A stretch of 64,000 nucleotides of DNA from positions 901,206 through 965,205 of the forward strand of contig KV748239.1 in assembly GCA_001692895.1 (NCBI GenBank). The letters are read 5' to 3'. Below are positions 11,304-21,905 of the stretch, piece after piece. The number at the start of each line of letters is the position of its first letter. Position 1 is the first letter of the stretch. Under the pieces are notes generated by a model that worked only from the letters and a program-made list of their open reading frames with translations, made no database searches and was not told the origin of the DNA. Origin of the DNA: Cenococcum geophilum 1.58 (Eukaryota; Ascomycota; Dothideomycetes; Gloniales; Gloniaceae). A program made the translations under genes and the position numbers.

Positions 11304-12219
11304 TTTTTATTTTTATTTTTATTTTTTATATCCATTATATTGTACTACGTACAATACTGCGTATGCAGTCTCTAGGCTATAGCCCTATAGTTCTATATAT
11401 ATAAATCCTTTCTAGGCAGCTTAATATATACTAGTAGCTATATCCTAGTAGTTTATAAACCTTTAGACTAAAGGTTTACCGCTCCCTAGTAAAATACTAG
11501 GTTACGATAACTATTAGGTAGTATTAAAATAGTAAAAAAACGGTAAAAGAAACGGTAAAAGAATCCTAACGCCTACCCCTGTACATTTTATAGTTTATTT
11601 CTATCCTTTTACTTACTACTGTCTATTTACTAGAAGTCTAATAGGAGTTACCTCCTTTTAAAGCTTTTACTTCCATTAGCCACTTTCTAGTAGCTATTTT
11701 TATCTTACTTAGGAATAGGAAAAGCGCCTATCTTCCTTTCTCTGTATAAAAGAGCTTCTCTAGGGAAAGAGAAGAGCTTAGTTATCTTTGCATTTCTTTT
11801 CTCTCTTCCCAGTATAGTCTGTATTCTAGTAATAGGTGCTTAGGAGTCTATATAGCTCTATAGTCCTTAAAGCAGCTACCTTCTTTATCCTTCCCTATTG
11901 TCTTAGAAAAGGATTTAAAGAAGCCTTTTCCTAGTTTTAGTTGAAAGAAAGCTAATTATAACCTTTTAGGATATTTATCCTTGGGGGCTTTAAGAGATAA
12001 AGAGTAGTTTCCTCTAGAGATCCTAGTATAGTATTTTCCTTTATTTTTTTTCTGTTACTAGTTGCTTTTCCACTATCCTAGTATTTTTTCTCTTGCTGCT
12101 CTCTCTATATAGGCTAGGGATATATAAGAAGATTGTATTTTTCTTCTAGAGAGGCCCTTTTTAGCTAGCTTATCTACTATTTCGTTTCCGTAGATTCCTA
12201 GGTGGCTAAGAACCTAGTT
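11304..12219 (-). mobile_element. LINE-C: 5'-truncated RNase H-bearing LINE
   Basis: It is flanked by a 12-bp target duplication ATTATAGTAGTT (11292-11303 and 12220-12231), which is part of the Gypsy-2 integrase frame. The minus strand ends in a tail of TAAAAA units (11304-11332). Only the 3' end of the element was copied: the RNase H part and C-terminus of ORF2 plus a 3' untranslated region. Truncation at the 5' end is usual for target-primed reverse transcription. The tail differs from the AAT-rich tail of LINE-A and LINE-B, so it is another family. Confidence 0.88.
11560..12219 (-). pseudogene. LINE-C ORF2 C-terminus: RNase H end and C-terminal tail
   Basis: Reading the minus strand from 12219, the residues SHLGIYGNEIVDKLAKKG fit the last block of LINE RNase H domains (usual pattern SHxGIxGNExAD-LAK). 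After about 120 further codons comes TPKHLLLEYRLYWEERK, which fits the C-terminal zinc-finger-like tail of such ORF2 proteins with one cysteine position read as Tyr. Stops are TAG or TAA at likely Trp/Gln positions. RNase H would remove template RNA during second-strand synthesis. The exact end of the frame is uncertain. Confidence 0.7.
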
Positions 12220-12231
12220 ATTATAGTAGTT

Positions 12232-12467
12232 ATAGACTAACTATCTAAGATAAAATACTTAATCGCCTGCGCTAATATGTTAATACCTACTATTACCTAA
12301 CTATTCTTGGATTATATATAGAAACTCTATAAACTCCCTAAAACGATTATCTCTAATAAAGGTAGCTAGTTTATCTTTATATTTTAGAAAGAACTAACTA
12401 TCTAACTCTATATTAAAGCACTGTTATCTATAGTATACTACCTAGAAATAGACGGTTAAATAGAATA
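12232..12467 (+). pseudogene. Gypsy-2 integrase core fragment (fossil)
   Basis: This short stretch between LINE-C and Copia-2 carries part of the integrase catalytic core, followed by the GAATA duplicated by Copia-2 (12463-12467). It is broken like the rest of Gypsy-2. Confidence 0.7.
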
Positions 12468-12634
12468 TATTAGTAGGGGGGGGTACTTAGGCAGTCTCTT
12501 TAAGCTTAGCGACGTGTCACGTGACAGCGCGCGGGCCATTGTGTAGATATCTTCTTGGGGCCTTTAAGCCCCTAAGATTCTTTTATATAAAGTATTATAT
12601 ATATTATTCCATCAGCCTGCTTAGTGCCCTAATA
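12468..12634 (+). repeat. 5' LTR of Copia-2
   Basis: 167 bp, with a G-run near the start and the shared core GACAGCGCGCGGGCCAT. It aligns with 17704-17872. Confidence 0.9.
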
Positions 12635-12822
12635 GGTTATAAGCCCTCTTGCAGCTTTAATTAAAGCTCTATTAGCTGCTATTTTATTATCTAATTAACT
12701 AAGTTAATACGAACCCATAAATCCTTAAATTTAGACCCTAGTATAGTGCGACAGAAATTTATAACAAACCAATACAAATACACGCCACGCACGATACGGT
12801 TAAACCGATTAATTATATACTA

Positions 12823-15800
12823 TGGCGGACATAGTATAAAAGAAGAAGGAATACCAGAGCTCTCTTAGGGCTATTCCTCTATTAAAAGGGGATAGTAATT
12901 ATAAAGAATGGTATTATTAAATCGTATAACAACTTAAGCTTTATGGCCTCCTACTAATAATATAAGGTACGGCTATAGAGCTACCTCCGCAGACGGACGA
13001 GTATAGAGATTGGCATTATAAACAGATAACGGGACTTAAGGTAATTAAGGGCGTAGTATTAGAATTAATTTATAATCGACTTGTTATATTAGGCAAGCCG
13101 CGCGACTCTATTAAGGATTTGCTTAATTTAATTCAATTACTATACACCGCGTAAGGTCTTGTTTATAACTACTAGATATAGAATTAATAGCTTAATCTTA
13201 GTCGTAAAGACTATACCTCGCTTAAAGCCTATATAGAAGCTTTTATCTCAGGCATAAGGAAATTAAACACAGCATTAATGCCGATATTAAGGAAGCAAGC
13301 ACACGCCTAACTGCTTCATGCGGTGGAAAAGGAGTTCCCTATTTAGACAGCTAATTGTTAAGAGGCAGCTAGGAGAGTTATAAAGGAGGACGACCTTATT
13401 ATAATTAAGGAACTGGTAAGCGACCTTATAAATAAGAGCCGTACTTGACCAGCTACCTCTACCGCAATATCCTTAGTTAGTAGGAAGCTATCTAAAGACG
13501 ATTAACTAAAATCTAATATAGAAGGATTAGCATCAAATAAGAAGTATAAAGATTGTACGTACTATGGTAAAAAACATTATAGTAGCAAGAACAGGTACTT
13601 CTACCTTTACTTAGACCTTTAACCCCTAATATAGAAGCCTTCTAATAAGGACATACTATGCGTAGATCCACCTTAGGAACTAGAAGCGACTTTACCAAAT
13701 TCAACTTCTTAAGTTGGGACGACGGGCAGAGGCTTAGCAAGAGGCCTATTTATTAGCAGCATGGCTATAGTTAATAACTTAGATAACAGTAATTAGGACA
13801 ACTAGTTCCTTAACTCCTATTCTAATATTATAATAAGCAATAATTAAAGCGAGTTTATTAACTATAAGACTCTATTAACACCTATTACGATAGGGACATT
13901 AAGAGGGACCATTTATTATATAACCGGCAAAGGAACGGTGTATATACCCTTACTAATAGATAATAACAGCACCTATACAGTAGCTATTAAGGCCTTCTTC
14001 GCATCCAAATTACCTTATAAACTCCTCTTAGAGTTAGCTCTTAAGAAGCGTAAGTAGCTTTACATTAAACCTAATAAGGAAATAGGTAGTCGTACAATTT
14101 AGAGGTACTCAGAGAACTTAATTATAGGCAGAATAACGTGTATAAACGGCCTGTACGTAATTTGACTGGCTTTAAAGCCTTAATATATTACGCACGCCAC
14201 TATATAGCAGCTTAACATTAATATACTACATTAGCGTCTCGGCCATATAGGCAAGGATATACTATAAAAGGTGGCCAAGATAGGCGACTTTAACCTTATA
14301 GGCACGCTGACTTAATGCGAGGCCTGCTACCTAGCAACGGCAAAGCGCTAGGTCTCTTAAACTACACCTATACCACCTTAGTGGCTATTTAAATGTGTAT
14401 ATACTAATACCTTCTACCTTACCTTAGAGGGAGTCGGGGGTAATAAGTATATAGCAATCTTTGTGGAAGCGCACGCTAGATATATATACGCCTTCTTTAA
14501 AACCAAGAAGACGATCGCCGTAGAAGGGCTTTAAGAGCTTAATAATCTAGTGTATAACCAAACTGGATAATATATCAGCTCGCTCGTAATTAACAGCGGC
14601 AGAGAATTCGGCATTAAAGAGCTTACTAAATCCGCCAAATTAATAGGCATAAACGTACTGCGTACAGCTCCCTATACCTCTAAGCAGAACGGAACGCCCG
14701 AACGCATTAGAGGCATTATATTAAGTATAGCTAAATTAATGATAATTAAGGCCAATCTACTAGAACACCTATAGGACGAAGCTTATAAGATAGCGATTTA
14801 AATTTAAAATAGAATACCTTACGGAAAAGAGACTAGATCGCCGTTTTAAATTAACGCTAAGTACTATAACCAGCTATTTAAAATGCGCATACCAAATATA
14901 TTATATCTACAACGTTATAGTATGACTGCCTACGTCTATATTAAAGGACCAGAGAGCGTATAGTTAAGGAAGCTGGCTTTATAAGCTAAGAAAGGACGTC
15001 TAGTTAGTTATAAAGGTAATAACGGTTACATCTATCGTGTCTGGATACCGGCTGAGAACAAGATTATACGATTGTGCGATATAATATTTAATAAGGCTCT
15101 AGATCTACTAATCGCTACGCTAGAGAATAAGCTTACTATATAGGAACTAAAGTTAGAGCTACTACCAGAACCTTAAGGCTTAACCACTATTATAGTTACT
15201 ATAGTCACCTACCCTACTATAAAAGCACTAGAAGAAAAGGAACACCGTATAGATAAACTAGAAGGACCCTATACTCTTAACTTAGTACTAGGAGAACTAG
15301 GCCCAAGAGGGGCAATACTATAGTCGTCTCCTTTACTAGAACTAGGCCTATTGACTTAATCAAATTAGTTATCAAGTTAGAGCCCATTAACAGAGTTAGG
15401 GAACTCCTTAGCGTTAGCGCCGGTCTCTAAGAAAGCGACTAACCTATATAGAGACATGCGACAGTATATTACTACATTTTAAATAACTAATGCACCTACT
15501 ACAAAGGACGCAGCTAAGGCGTTGTAAGCCTTTAAGAAGGTAGCCTAGTAGTTAACTGCTAACTTACTCCTAGCGGGTAGGGAGAGCATAATACCGTTAA
15601 TTGCTAAAAGCGATAATAAGGACTACGACGATTAAGATAATGTTAACTTAGATAATAATGGAGTGTACCAAATTAACTAATAGCTTAAGGGGGGTATAAA
15701 GACAGAGGCTTCCAAATTAGAGGAGCTTCCTATTGGAGTAAATACTCGTGGCCGAAAGAAGAAGGTTTCTTGCATAGCGATCGCATTCTCGTCCTATATA

Positions 15801-17420
15801 CAGATGCAGCCGGTTCCTTAGGAACCTTATCCAGAAGCTCCATATAAGATTAAGATACCGCGAACGTTAAAGAAGGCTCTATAGTCACTAGAAGCTCCTT
15901 ACTAATATTAAGCGCTAATGGTTAAAATAACTTAACACTAAAAAGCTAAGATATATCGATTGGTTAAGAGACCAAAGGGCGCACGAGTACTACTATTAAA
16001 GTTCGTATTCAACCTCAAATATAACGCATTTAGAGAGGTGATCCAGTATAAGGCACGGTGGGTTATATATGGTAACTACTAGGTGGCGGATATCGACTAT
16101 AACCGTATATATACCGCGGTAGTGACCTTAACTGCGTATAGGATCCTACTGGCGTTAATAGCCGTGCATAACCTTAAGGCTCACTAGATCGACGTTATTA
16201 CGGCCTTCCTAAACAGCTTTATAAGGAAGCACTTAATCTACATACAATAGCTAAAAGAATTTAAAAATAACAACCGTACGTTAGTCTGTCTATTACTAAA
16301 GGCAATATATAGCCTTAAACAGGCACCTCTGCTATAGTATAACACCCTAACGGAGTATCTAAAAACGATAGAATTTAAGCTAATTAACGAAGATCCTTGT
16401 GTATTTCGATATCGCAAATACCAGGACGCCTATCTCTGCTTATATATAGATAATATTATAATTACGGCGGCGACGATACTGGTTATTAAGGCCCTTAAGG
16501 AGCTCCTATAGAAACGATATAAGATTAAGGACCTAGGAGAGCTTTAATTCTTCCTAGGGATTTATATAGTACGCAACCAAGTTAATTAAAAGATCGCGAT
16601 TATGCAGGACGCCTATATGGTAAGGATCCTCAAGTCCTTTAAGCTTACTAGAATTAACCCAAAAGCGACACTAATAGCTACTAGCCTTTAATTAAGAAAG
16701 CGCTATCTAGAAGACCTTATAGATAAGGCCTATAAGAAGTAGTACCTAAAAGCTATTAGATCCTTTACCTAGCTCTTATATTAGATAAGGCTAGACCTAT
16801 CTACGGCTATAAAAAAGCTATTATAATATTCAGCTAACCTACCTAACGAACATTAAGCGCATATTAAGAGAGTATTTAGATATATCTAAGGCATAAAAGA
16901 CTATAGAATAATATATAGCGGCAAGCAGTATAACCCCGAGAGACTTAACCTAGAGGTATACGTTAATATAGCTTATAGTAATGATCTAGATAACCGCAAA
17001 TTAACTTAGGGCTAGTTTATTAAACTAACTAGAGCTCTAATTAAATGGGCCTTAAAGAAGCAATTAATAGTAGCGATGTCCTCTATAGTGGTAAAGTACC
17101 TAGCAATCAAATTGGCAGTATAAGAAGCGATTAAGATTACAACCTTCCTAAGAGCCCTTAGCTATAACGGCATGGATCTAGCTCTAGTTTAGATCTATAC
17201 GGACAGTGCAAATGTATAAGCACTTACCAAGGGCGAATAACCGGTGCTAAAAGAGCGCTATACGGATATTAAGCTCTATAAGATTAAGGATAATATTAAA
17301 CAGGGTAGGATTAAACTACACTATATACCGGGCGTAGATTAGCCAGCAGATAGCTTAATAAAAGCTCTATCAAAGGTCGCCTATAAGGCGTTTAAGATGG
17401 GTATTAGAGTTACTAAAGTC
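12823..17420 (+). pseudogene. Copia-2 gag-pol polyprotein fossil
   Basis: It begins with an ATG at 12823 (MADIV) about 190 bp after the LTR. The recognisable order is gag, CCHC-like knuckle, protease, integrase, RT (with TAFLNS near 16200 and an LYID block near 16440) and RNase H. In intact relatives this is one polyprotein of about 1,300-1,500 residues that makes the particle and copies and integrates the element. The frame here is broken many times. Confidence 0.8.
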
Positions 17421-17703
17421 TTCTAGGTCACCTAGGCCTAATTAGGAAATTATACTACGACTAGCAGAACCCCGGAATTAATACTAATTAACTTAGTTCC
17501 AAATTTTAAAAGCTTACTAATACTACTTTTTAGCATGGGAGACGGGCGATTAAGCGTCATTAATATTCGAAATTTCCATTTTCCCAATTTTATTTCTTAC
17601 TACTTATACTACCCCTACCTATTAACCACAACCTTATAGAGTATGGTATAGTCATCCCAAAGGAGTTTCCTATTCACTAGAGTTCATAGAGCCTGGGGGG
17701 GTG

Positions 17704-17872
17704 TGTTGGTAGGGAGGGGGGTACTTAGGCAATCTCTTTAAGCTCAGCGACGTATTACGTGACAGCGCGCGGGCCATCGTGTAGATATCTTCTCGGGGCC
17801 TTTAAGCCCCTAAGATTCTTCTATATAGAGTATTATATATATTATTCCATTAGCCTGCTTAGTGCCCTAACA
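17704..17872 (+). repeat. 3' LTR of Copia-2
   Basis: 169 bp, starting TGTTGGTAGGG and ending CCCTAACA before the duplicated GAATA. Confidence 0.9.
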
Positions 17873-17877
17873 GAATA

Positions 17878-18690
17878 TATAAATGCTCTAATAGAATAGT
17901 ATATCCGAATATATATGTTATATTTATAAAATAACTAAATTAGCTGGCTTATATTCGCTAAGTTTACTATAAATAACTCCGTCTTAGAAACTATAAAGGT
18001 CTCTCCATTCCTGGCCAATTATAGCTAGTATTTATAAATAGGTTTTAAACTTTTTAGTAATATCCCTTACCCTGCTTACTACGCCTTGCAAGTCGCAGAA
18101 GTAAATAAATTTATAGAGAAGATAGAGGAACTATAATAGTTCCTTACTAATAAAATAATATGGGCCCAATCCGTCTATAAAGCCGTAGTAAATAAGAAAT
18201 AAACCCTAGCACCAGCTTACTAAATTAGTAACTTTGTCTAGCTAGATATAAGAAATCTAAACACAAAACGCCCTATTAAGAAGCTTAGTTAGAAGAACGC
18301 TAGCCCTTATAAGGTTAAGAAGGTCGTTTCCTCTTATGCCTACCGCTTAAAGCTCCCTAATACGGTTAAAACCCACCCCGTATTCTATACGTTAGTCCTC
18401 TACCCTACTACCTCCGTATTAAACGCCCTGCCTAAATAGATATAAGACCCTCCCCTATTAGTTAAAGTAAATGGTAAGAATAAGTACTTTATTAAAAGAA
18501 TTAATGACATTAAGTACGATAAACGGAAACGCTAGTATATATATACCTTATAAAATGGAGAGGCTTTACTAAGCCCTTATGGGAACCCGTTAACTCTATA
18601 GGACTTATATAAGCTATAGAAGACTTTTATAAACTCTACCTAGAACTACTATAGCCCTACCTCGCAGAAGCTTAAGTTTAAAGGGGGGTA
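17878..18690 (+). pseudogene. Gypsy-2 integrase end and chromodomain (fossil)
   Basis: The integrase frame resumes after Copia-2 and ends in a chromodomain-like stretch near 18480-18600, then a purine tract at 18681-18691. Chromodomains steer chromovirus integration toward methylated-histone chromatin, which fits an element in a repeat island. Broken by RIP-type change. Confidence 0.7.
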
Positions 18691-18691
18691 C

Positions 18692-19050
18692 TGTTACGGG
18701 ACACCCCCGTAATACCTTATATACGTTTACCTATTTCCACTAACTTAGCAACTAGGGACTAACTATAAGATGGCAATTTACGGCAATCTAACGGCAATCT
18801 ACTATATTCTGCTATATTCGGCTAAATTCTACTAAATCCTGCTAAGTTCTGCTAGGACTACTACTTAAATCCTATTCTACTCTGTATACGTATTAACTAA
18901 GCAACTAGGCTAATAATATATACCCTTTCTCCCTATTTTCCTGCCTTCTCTCCTTATATAACGTTTTAACTTCCTTATATAGTTTATATATATAGCTTAA
19001 TAATATCTACCTTGCTATATATTATTATCGCTTATGCTTACTCTGTGACA
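18692..19050 (+). repeat. 3' LTR of Gypsy-2
   Basis: 359 bp, TGTTACGGG...TGACA, followed by the duplicated TTTAG at 19051-19055. Confidence 0.93.
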
Positions 19051-19055
19051 TTTAG

Positions 19056-19590
19056 ATACTAATAGTAGGGATATACCTAAAACGTATATAGGAGGCAGGT
19101 TAGGTGCGGAAAGTATACTAATACCTATAATACTAAGGACTGCCTAAAGGACAAGGGAGCTAGATGCGTAAATTATGGTAAAAAAATATAGAGTATAGTA
19201 GAAGCTGGAGTGTAAAACCTACTAGGTATACCTAGAAGCCACTAAGATAAAATACGCCTAGCTATATTAGATTATAGCTACACTATAGGGAAATATATAT
19301 AAGGAGAAGGAGATAAGTAAGGTAAGTAATAGTAGGTAGACAATTATATAAAAGAAGAGATCTAGAGCACCTACCCTAGTAGGGGTAATATTTACGTAGC
19401 TAGTAGTAAAACGGAGCGTAGAATAGCTATAAGGCAGTATAAACGCGGCCAAAGACCCATCCTAGTAGAGAATCCTAATTATAGCGGCCCTAGATAAGGC
19501 ACCCTAGATATAAAGAGAAGACGCTTATAAGTCGCTAGACGAACAATAAAAGGATTTATAATAGTATAATATAATTGCGAATACTTAAAC
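19056..19590 (+). pseudogene. LINE-A ORF1 C-terminus with CCHC knuckles
   Basis: The frame continues from 3656. It shows RCGKY (about 19108), KDCLKDKGARCVNYGKK (about 19140-19190) and further Cys/His-like spacing, then VYLEATKIKY near 19235. Tad1-clade ORF1 proteins end in two to three CCHC knuckles followed by such a stretch. Several Cys/His/Gln positions are replaced by Tyr or stop codons, as expected from C-to-T and G-to-A change. The frame decays after about 19560. Confidence 0.7.
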
Positions 19591-19619
19591 TACAGAATAT
19601 TGCGCCCTCTATTTAATAG

Positions 19620-21484
19620 CCTAGACCTAGAAAAACACTAAATAATGGCCTATAGGAACTAGTATATAATAAGCAAACCCGTAAAACATACTAATTAAAA
19701 AGATACTACCTTCTATATAAACCGGACCCAGCTACCTATATATACTTCTTAATTAGTTAATAAATTAATATATAGGCGTGAAGCTACTACATTATTAGCC
19801 TTAATATAGCTAAATTATAAATTACTACAGATAGGGGCCAAATTAGCATAATTAACGTCTATAACTTAAAAGATAATAGATCCTAGATAACTACGTAGGG
19901 ACTACTATAATATACTATTAATATAGCAGAAGGCGAGATAATTGTCCTAGGGGACTTTAATATATACTATATAGCATAAGGAGGACAGCAGGCTATAGTA
20001 GAAGTATAGGCGTTATACCTACTTAATAAACTAGAAACGCGAGGCCTTACTCTAACTACTCTAACTAGTAAACCTACCTTAAAAACAGGAACCTAAGAGA
20101 GCATAATTAACCTAATATTTATATAAGAAGCACTTATAGACTGGCTAGCATTTTATAGGCCGGAAAATGTATAGGCACTAACTGCAGACTATATCCCTTA
20201 ATATTAACGCCCTAGTATAATAGACTCGCTAAAGATATGCTATATATAAACTTAATTAAGAAAAATACTTCTAGGATATTACTAATAGACTAGCAATAAT
20301 ATTAAAGGTAACGTTAGAAGATATTTAGAGGACTATCCCCATGCGCTGTTACAAAAGGTGCTCATTTTCCTAAGCCAACTAGAGGCTCTAGATTAAATCA
20401 AGTCTTGGCAAAACTAAGCCGTAAATTTAATCAATTAATTATAACCCAATATTATAGTAATAAAGCTTAAATTTAATGTATAATTCGACTCTATTAGAAG
20501 AACGTTTACAGCCCATTATAGTAGTTTAATCACGATAAGAAGCTATAGAGAGACGCGTGTTAATGTTTTGGTGTTCACGCACGGGCCACAATAAAAGGAG
20601 CACCTTAACGGCGCATGGGATAAGTAATTACTTAAAAGAGTGCTACCTAAAAGCCTAGCCCTATAAATACGCCTAACGGGGATAGTCGCTAGAGGTGGCT
20701 TGGCTACTTATAGGTATAAAAAGGGTAAGGAAATAGTATAGCGTAATAGGTAAGGTCTACTACTATTAGAACTATAAGCCCCTAAAGGATAGGCCTAAAA
20801 AGACAATATAAAAGGAGAACAGAAATAGCTAGCGCTAATTCCTAAAGGAAATTACCTTAGACCCCACTAAACTATATAATTAGGGCCTATAGCGTATATC
20901 TAAGTAGTATAGGAGAGTTGTAGGGGAAACGCTAGGAGACCCCTACCTACCTATACTCCACTAAATAGCTTAAGACTAGTATATAAATAATAACGGGGAA
21001 AAAATAAAAATACTAGTAAAGAGATTCTTCCCTAGTGCGTATTAAGCAGACCTATAAGACCTTATTAATTAGAATTACCTCTAACCTCTAAAGAGAAGCT
21101 AGATAGTCTCCTTAAAAGAAATAAAAGATGTTATCCGGAAACTCTCTATAAGTAAAGCGGTAGGGCTAAATAGAATCCTAAATAAGGCAATTAAAGCCGC
21201 ATTAGAAGCTGTAACAGTACTACTAGCTAATACTGCAATAATCTACTCTTTTAAGGGCAAGCTACCAGAATACTGCTAAAAAATTATAGTTATTCTATAA
21301 AAAGCAAATAAAAAAGACTACTCCCTCCCAGAAGCTACTAACTAGTTACTCTTAAACATACATTAAAAAAGCTTTTAAAAAAGATAATAATAAAACGTAT
21401 ATAAGAAGCTATAGAGAAGTAAGACTTACTACTATAGATGTAAATAAGTGCAAAAAAGAAACAATTAGCCCTCTTAGCCCTCTT
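19620..21484 (+). pseudogene. LINE-A ORF2, first part: endonuclease and start of reverse transcriptase
   Basis: The endonuclease region contains IIVLGDFNIYY (about 19940-19970) and later RGLTLTTLTSKPT (about 20042-20080), matching the LGDFN and DL-L--P-GxPT blocks of AP-type LINE endonucleases, which nick the target. RT begins with IKDVIRKLSISKAVGLNRI (about 21120-21175) and reaches the RKKQLALLALF-like block near 21450-21480. A 285-bp miniature element interrupts at 20336-20620, between endonuclease and RT. The frame carries many TAA/TAG stops, and Gypsy-B cuts it at 21485. Confidence 0.75.
20336..20620. mobile_element. 285-bp miniature inverted-repeat element
   Basis: The ends are inverted copies: the left begins TCCCCATGCGCTGTTA, then AAGGTGCTC; the right, read in reverse, begins TCCCATGCGCCGTTA, then AGGTGCTCC. 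TA at 20334-20335 and 20621-20622 is the likely target duplication, typical of Tc1/mariner-type elements. There is no coding potential. CA and TG are frequent, unlike flanking LINE-A, so it is young or below the RIP size limit. Inverted repeats are imperfect over about 25-30 bp. Confidence 0.7.
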
Positions 21485-21905
21485 TGTAACGGAACCTTAT
21501 AGTAGGAACTACGGTGAGCTCGTTAATAGGCTGGGTATATAGGTATTGCAAGTAAGTCAATAACGTAATAACAACTAGTGGAGTGGTTGCCTAATAGATT
21601 AACTCTAATTATATTCTAAGAATTACTATAAGGAAGGAACTATCTAGGTAGAAACTAAGGGTCCTTAAATACACAACCGTACTCCTATGAAATTCTCCTT
21701 GTATATAATATACGTGTTATATATAAGGTACGTAAGTTCCTCTTATTCCTTATATTTAATACGTAGCACGTTATATAACCTTGGCTACTATGTCTTATTA
21801 CATAGTTCCACGGGTTCTATCCTAGACCGTGCTTATATTAACCAACTAGCTTCCTCTAACTCTTCTCTAAGTAGTTATAATATTGTACTTAAAGCGTTCG
21901 TAACA
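21485..21905 (-). repeat. LTR of Gypsy-B, left (3') copy
   Basis: 421 bp, TGTAACGGAACC...CGTTCGTAACA on the plus strand, preceded on the minus strand by a purine-rich tract (21906-21925). The partner is 29073-29476. Confidence 0.9.

Larger units (their letters stand above)
12468..17872 (+). mobile_element. Copia-2: Copia-type LTR retrotransposon fossil
   Basis: LTRs of 167 and 169 bp (12468-12634 and 17704-17872) are flanked by the target duplication GAATA (12463-12467 and 17873-17877). A primer-binding-like GGTTATAAGC follows the left LTR. Parts in order, plus strand: gag from about 12823, zinc knuckle about 13552-13605, protease about 13870-13960, integrase about 14380-14960, reverse transcriptase about 15990-16600 and RNase H about 16960-17400. 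Integrase before RT marks it as Copia (Pseudoviridae). Length 5.4 kb is normal. It is broken at many points, but keeps more CA/TG than its Gypsy-2 host, so it is a later arrival. It lies inside the Gypsy-2 integrase. Confidence 0.93.
3657..19050 (+). mobile_element. Gypsy-2: chromodomain Gypsy fossil carrying four nested elements
   Basis: Two 359-bp LTRs (TGTTA...TGACA) bound it, flanked on both sides by the target duplication TTTAG (3652-3656 and 19051-19055). Parts on the plus strand: gag from about 4051, zinc knuckle near 7386, protease-like motif near 7770, reverse transcriptase about 9430-10080, RNase H about 10300-10700, integrase from about 10990 to 18150, chromodomain-like stretch about 18480-18600, and a purine tract at 18681-18691. 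The element's own length without guests is about 5.9 kb, normal for the family. It is broken throughout, with dozens of RIP-type breaks, so it is old. It lies inside LINE-A ORF1 and hosts elements at 4617, 8631, 11304 and 12468. Confidence 0.93.

Noticed and set aside
11153-11335. Open frame of 60 codons, minus strand
   Set aside because: It starts in the TAAAAA tail of LINE-C and runs into the antisense of Gypsy-2 integrase; low complexity at its N-terminus.
19267-19452. Open frame of 61 codons, minus strand
   Set aside because: Antisense of the LINE-A ORF1 end; hydrophobic composition comes from TA-rich sequence.
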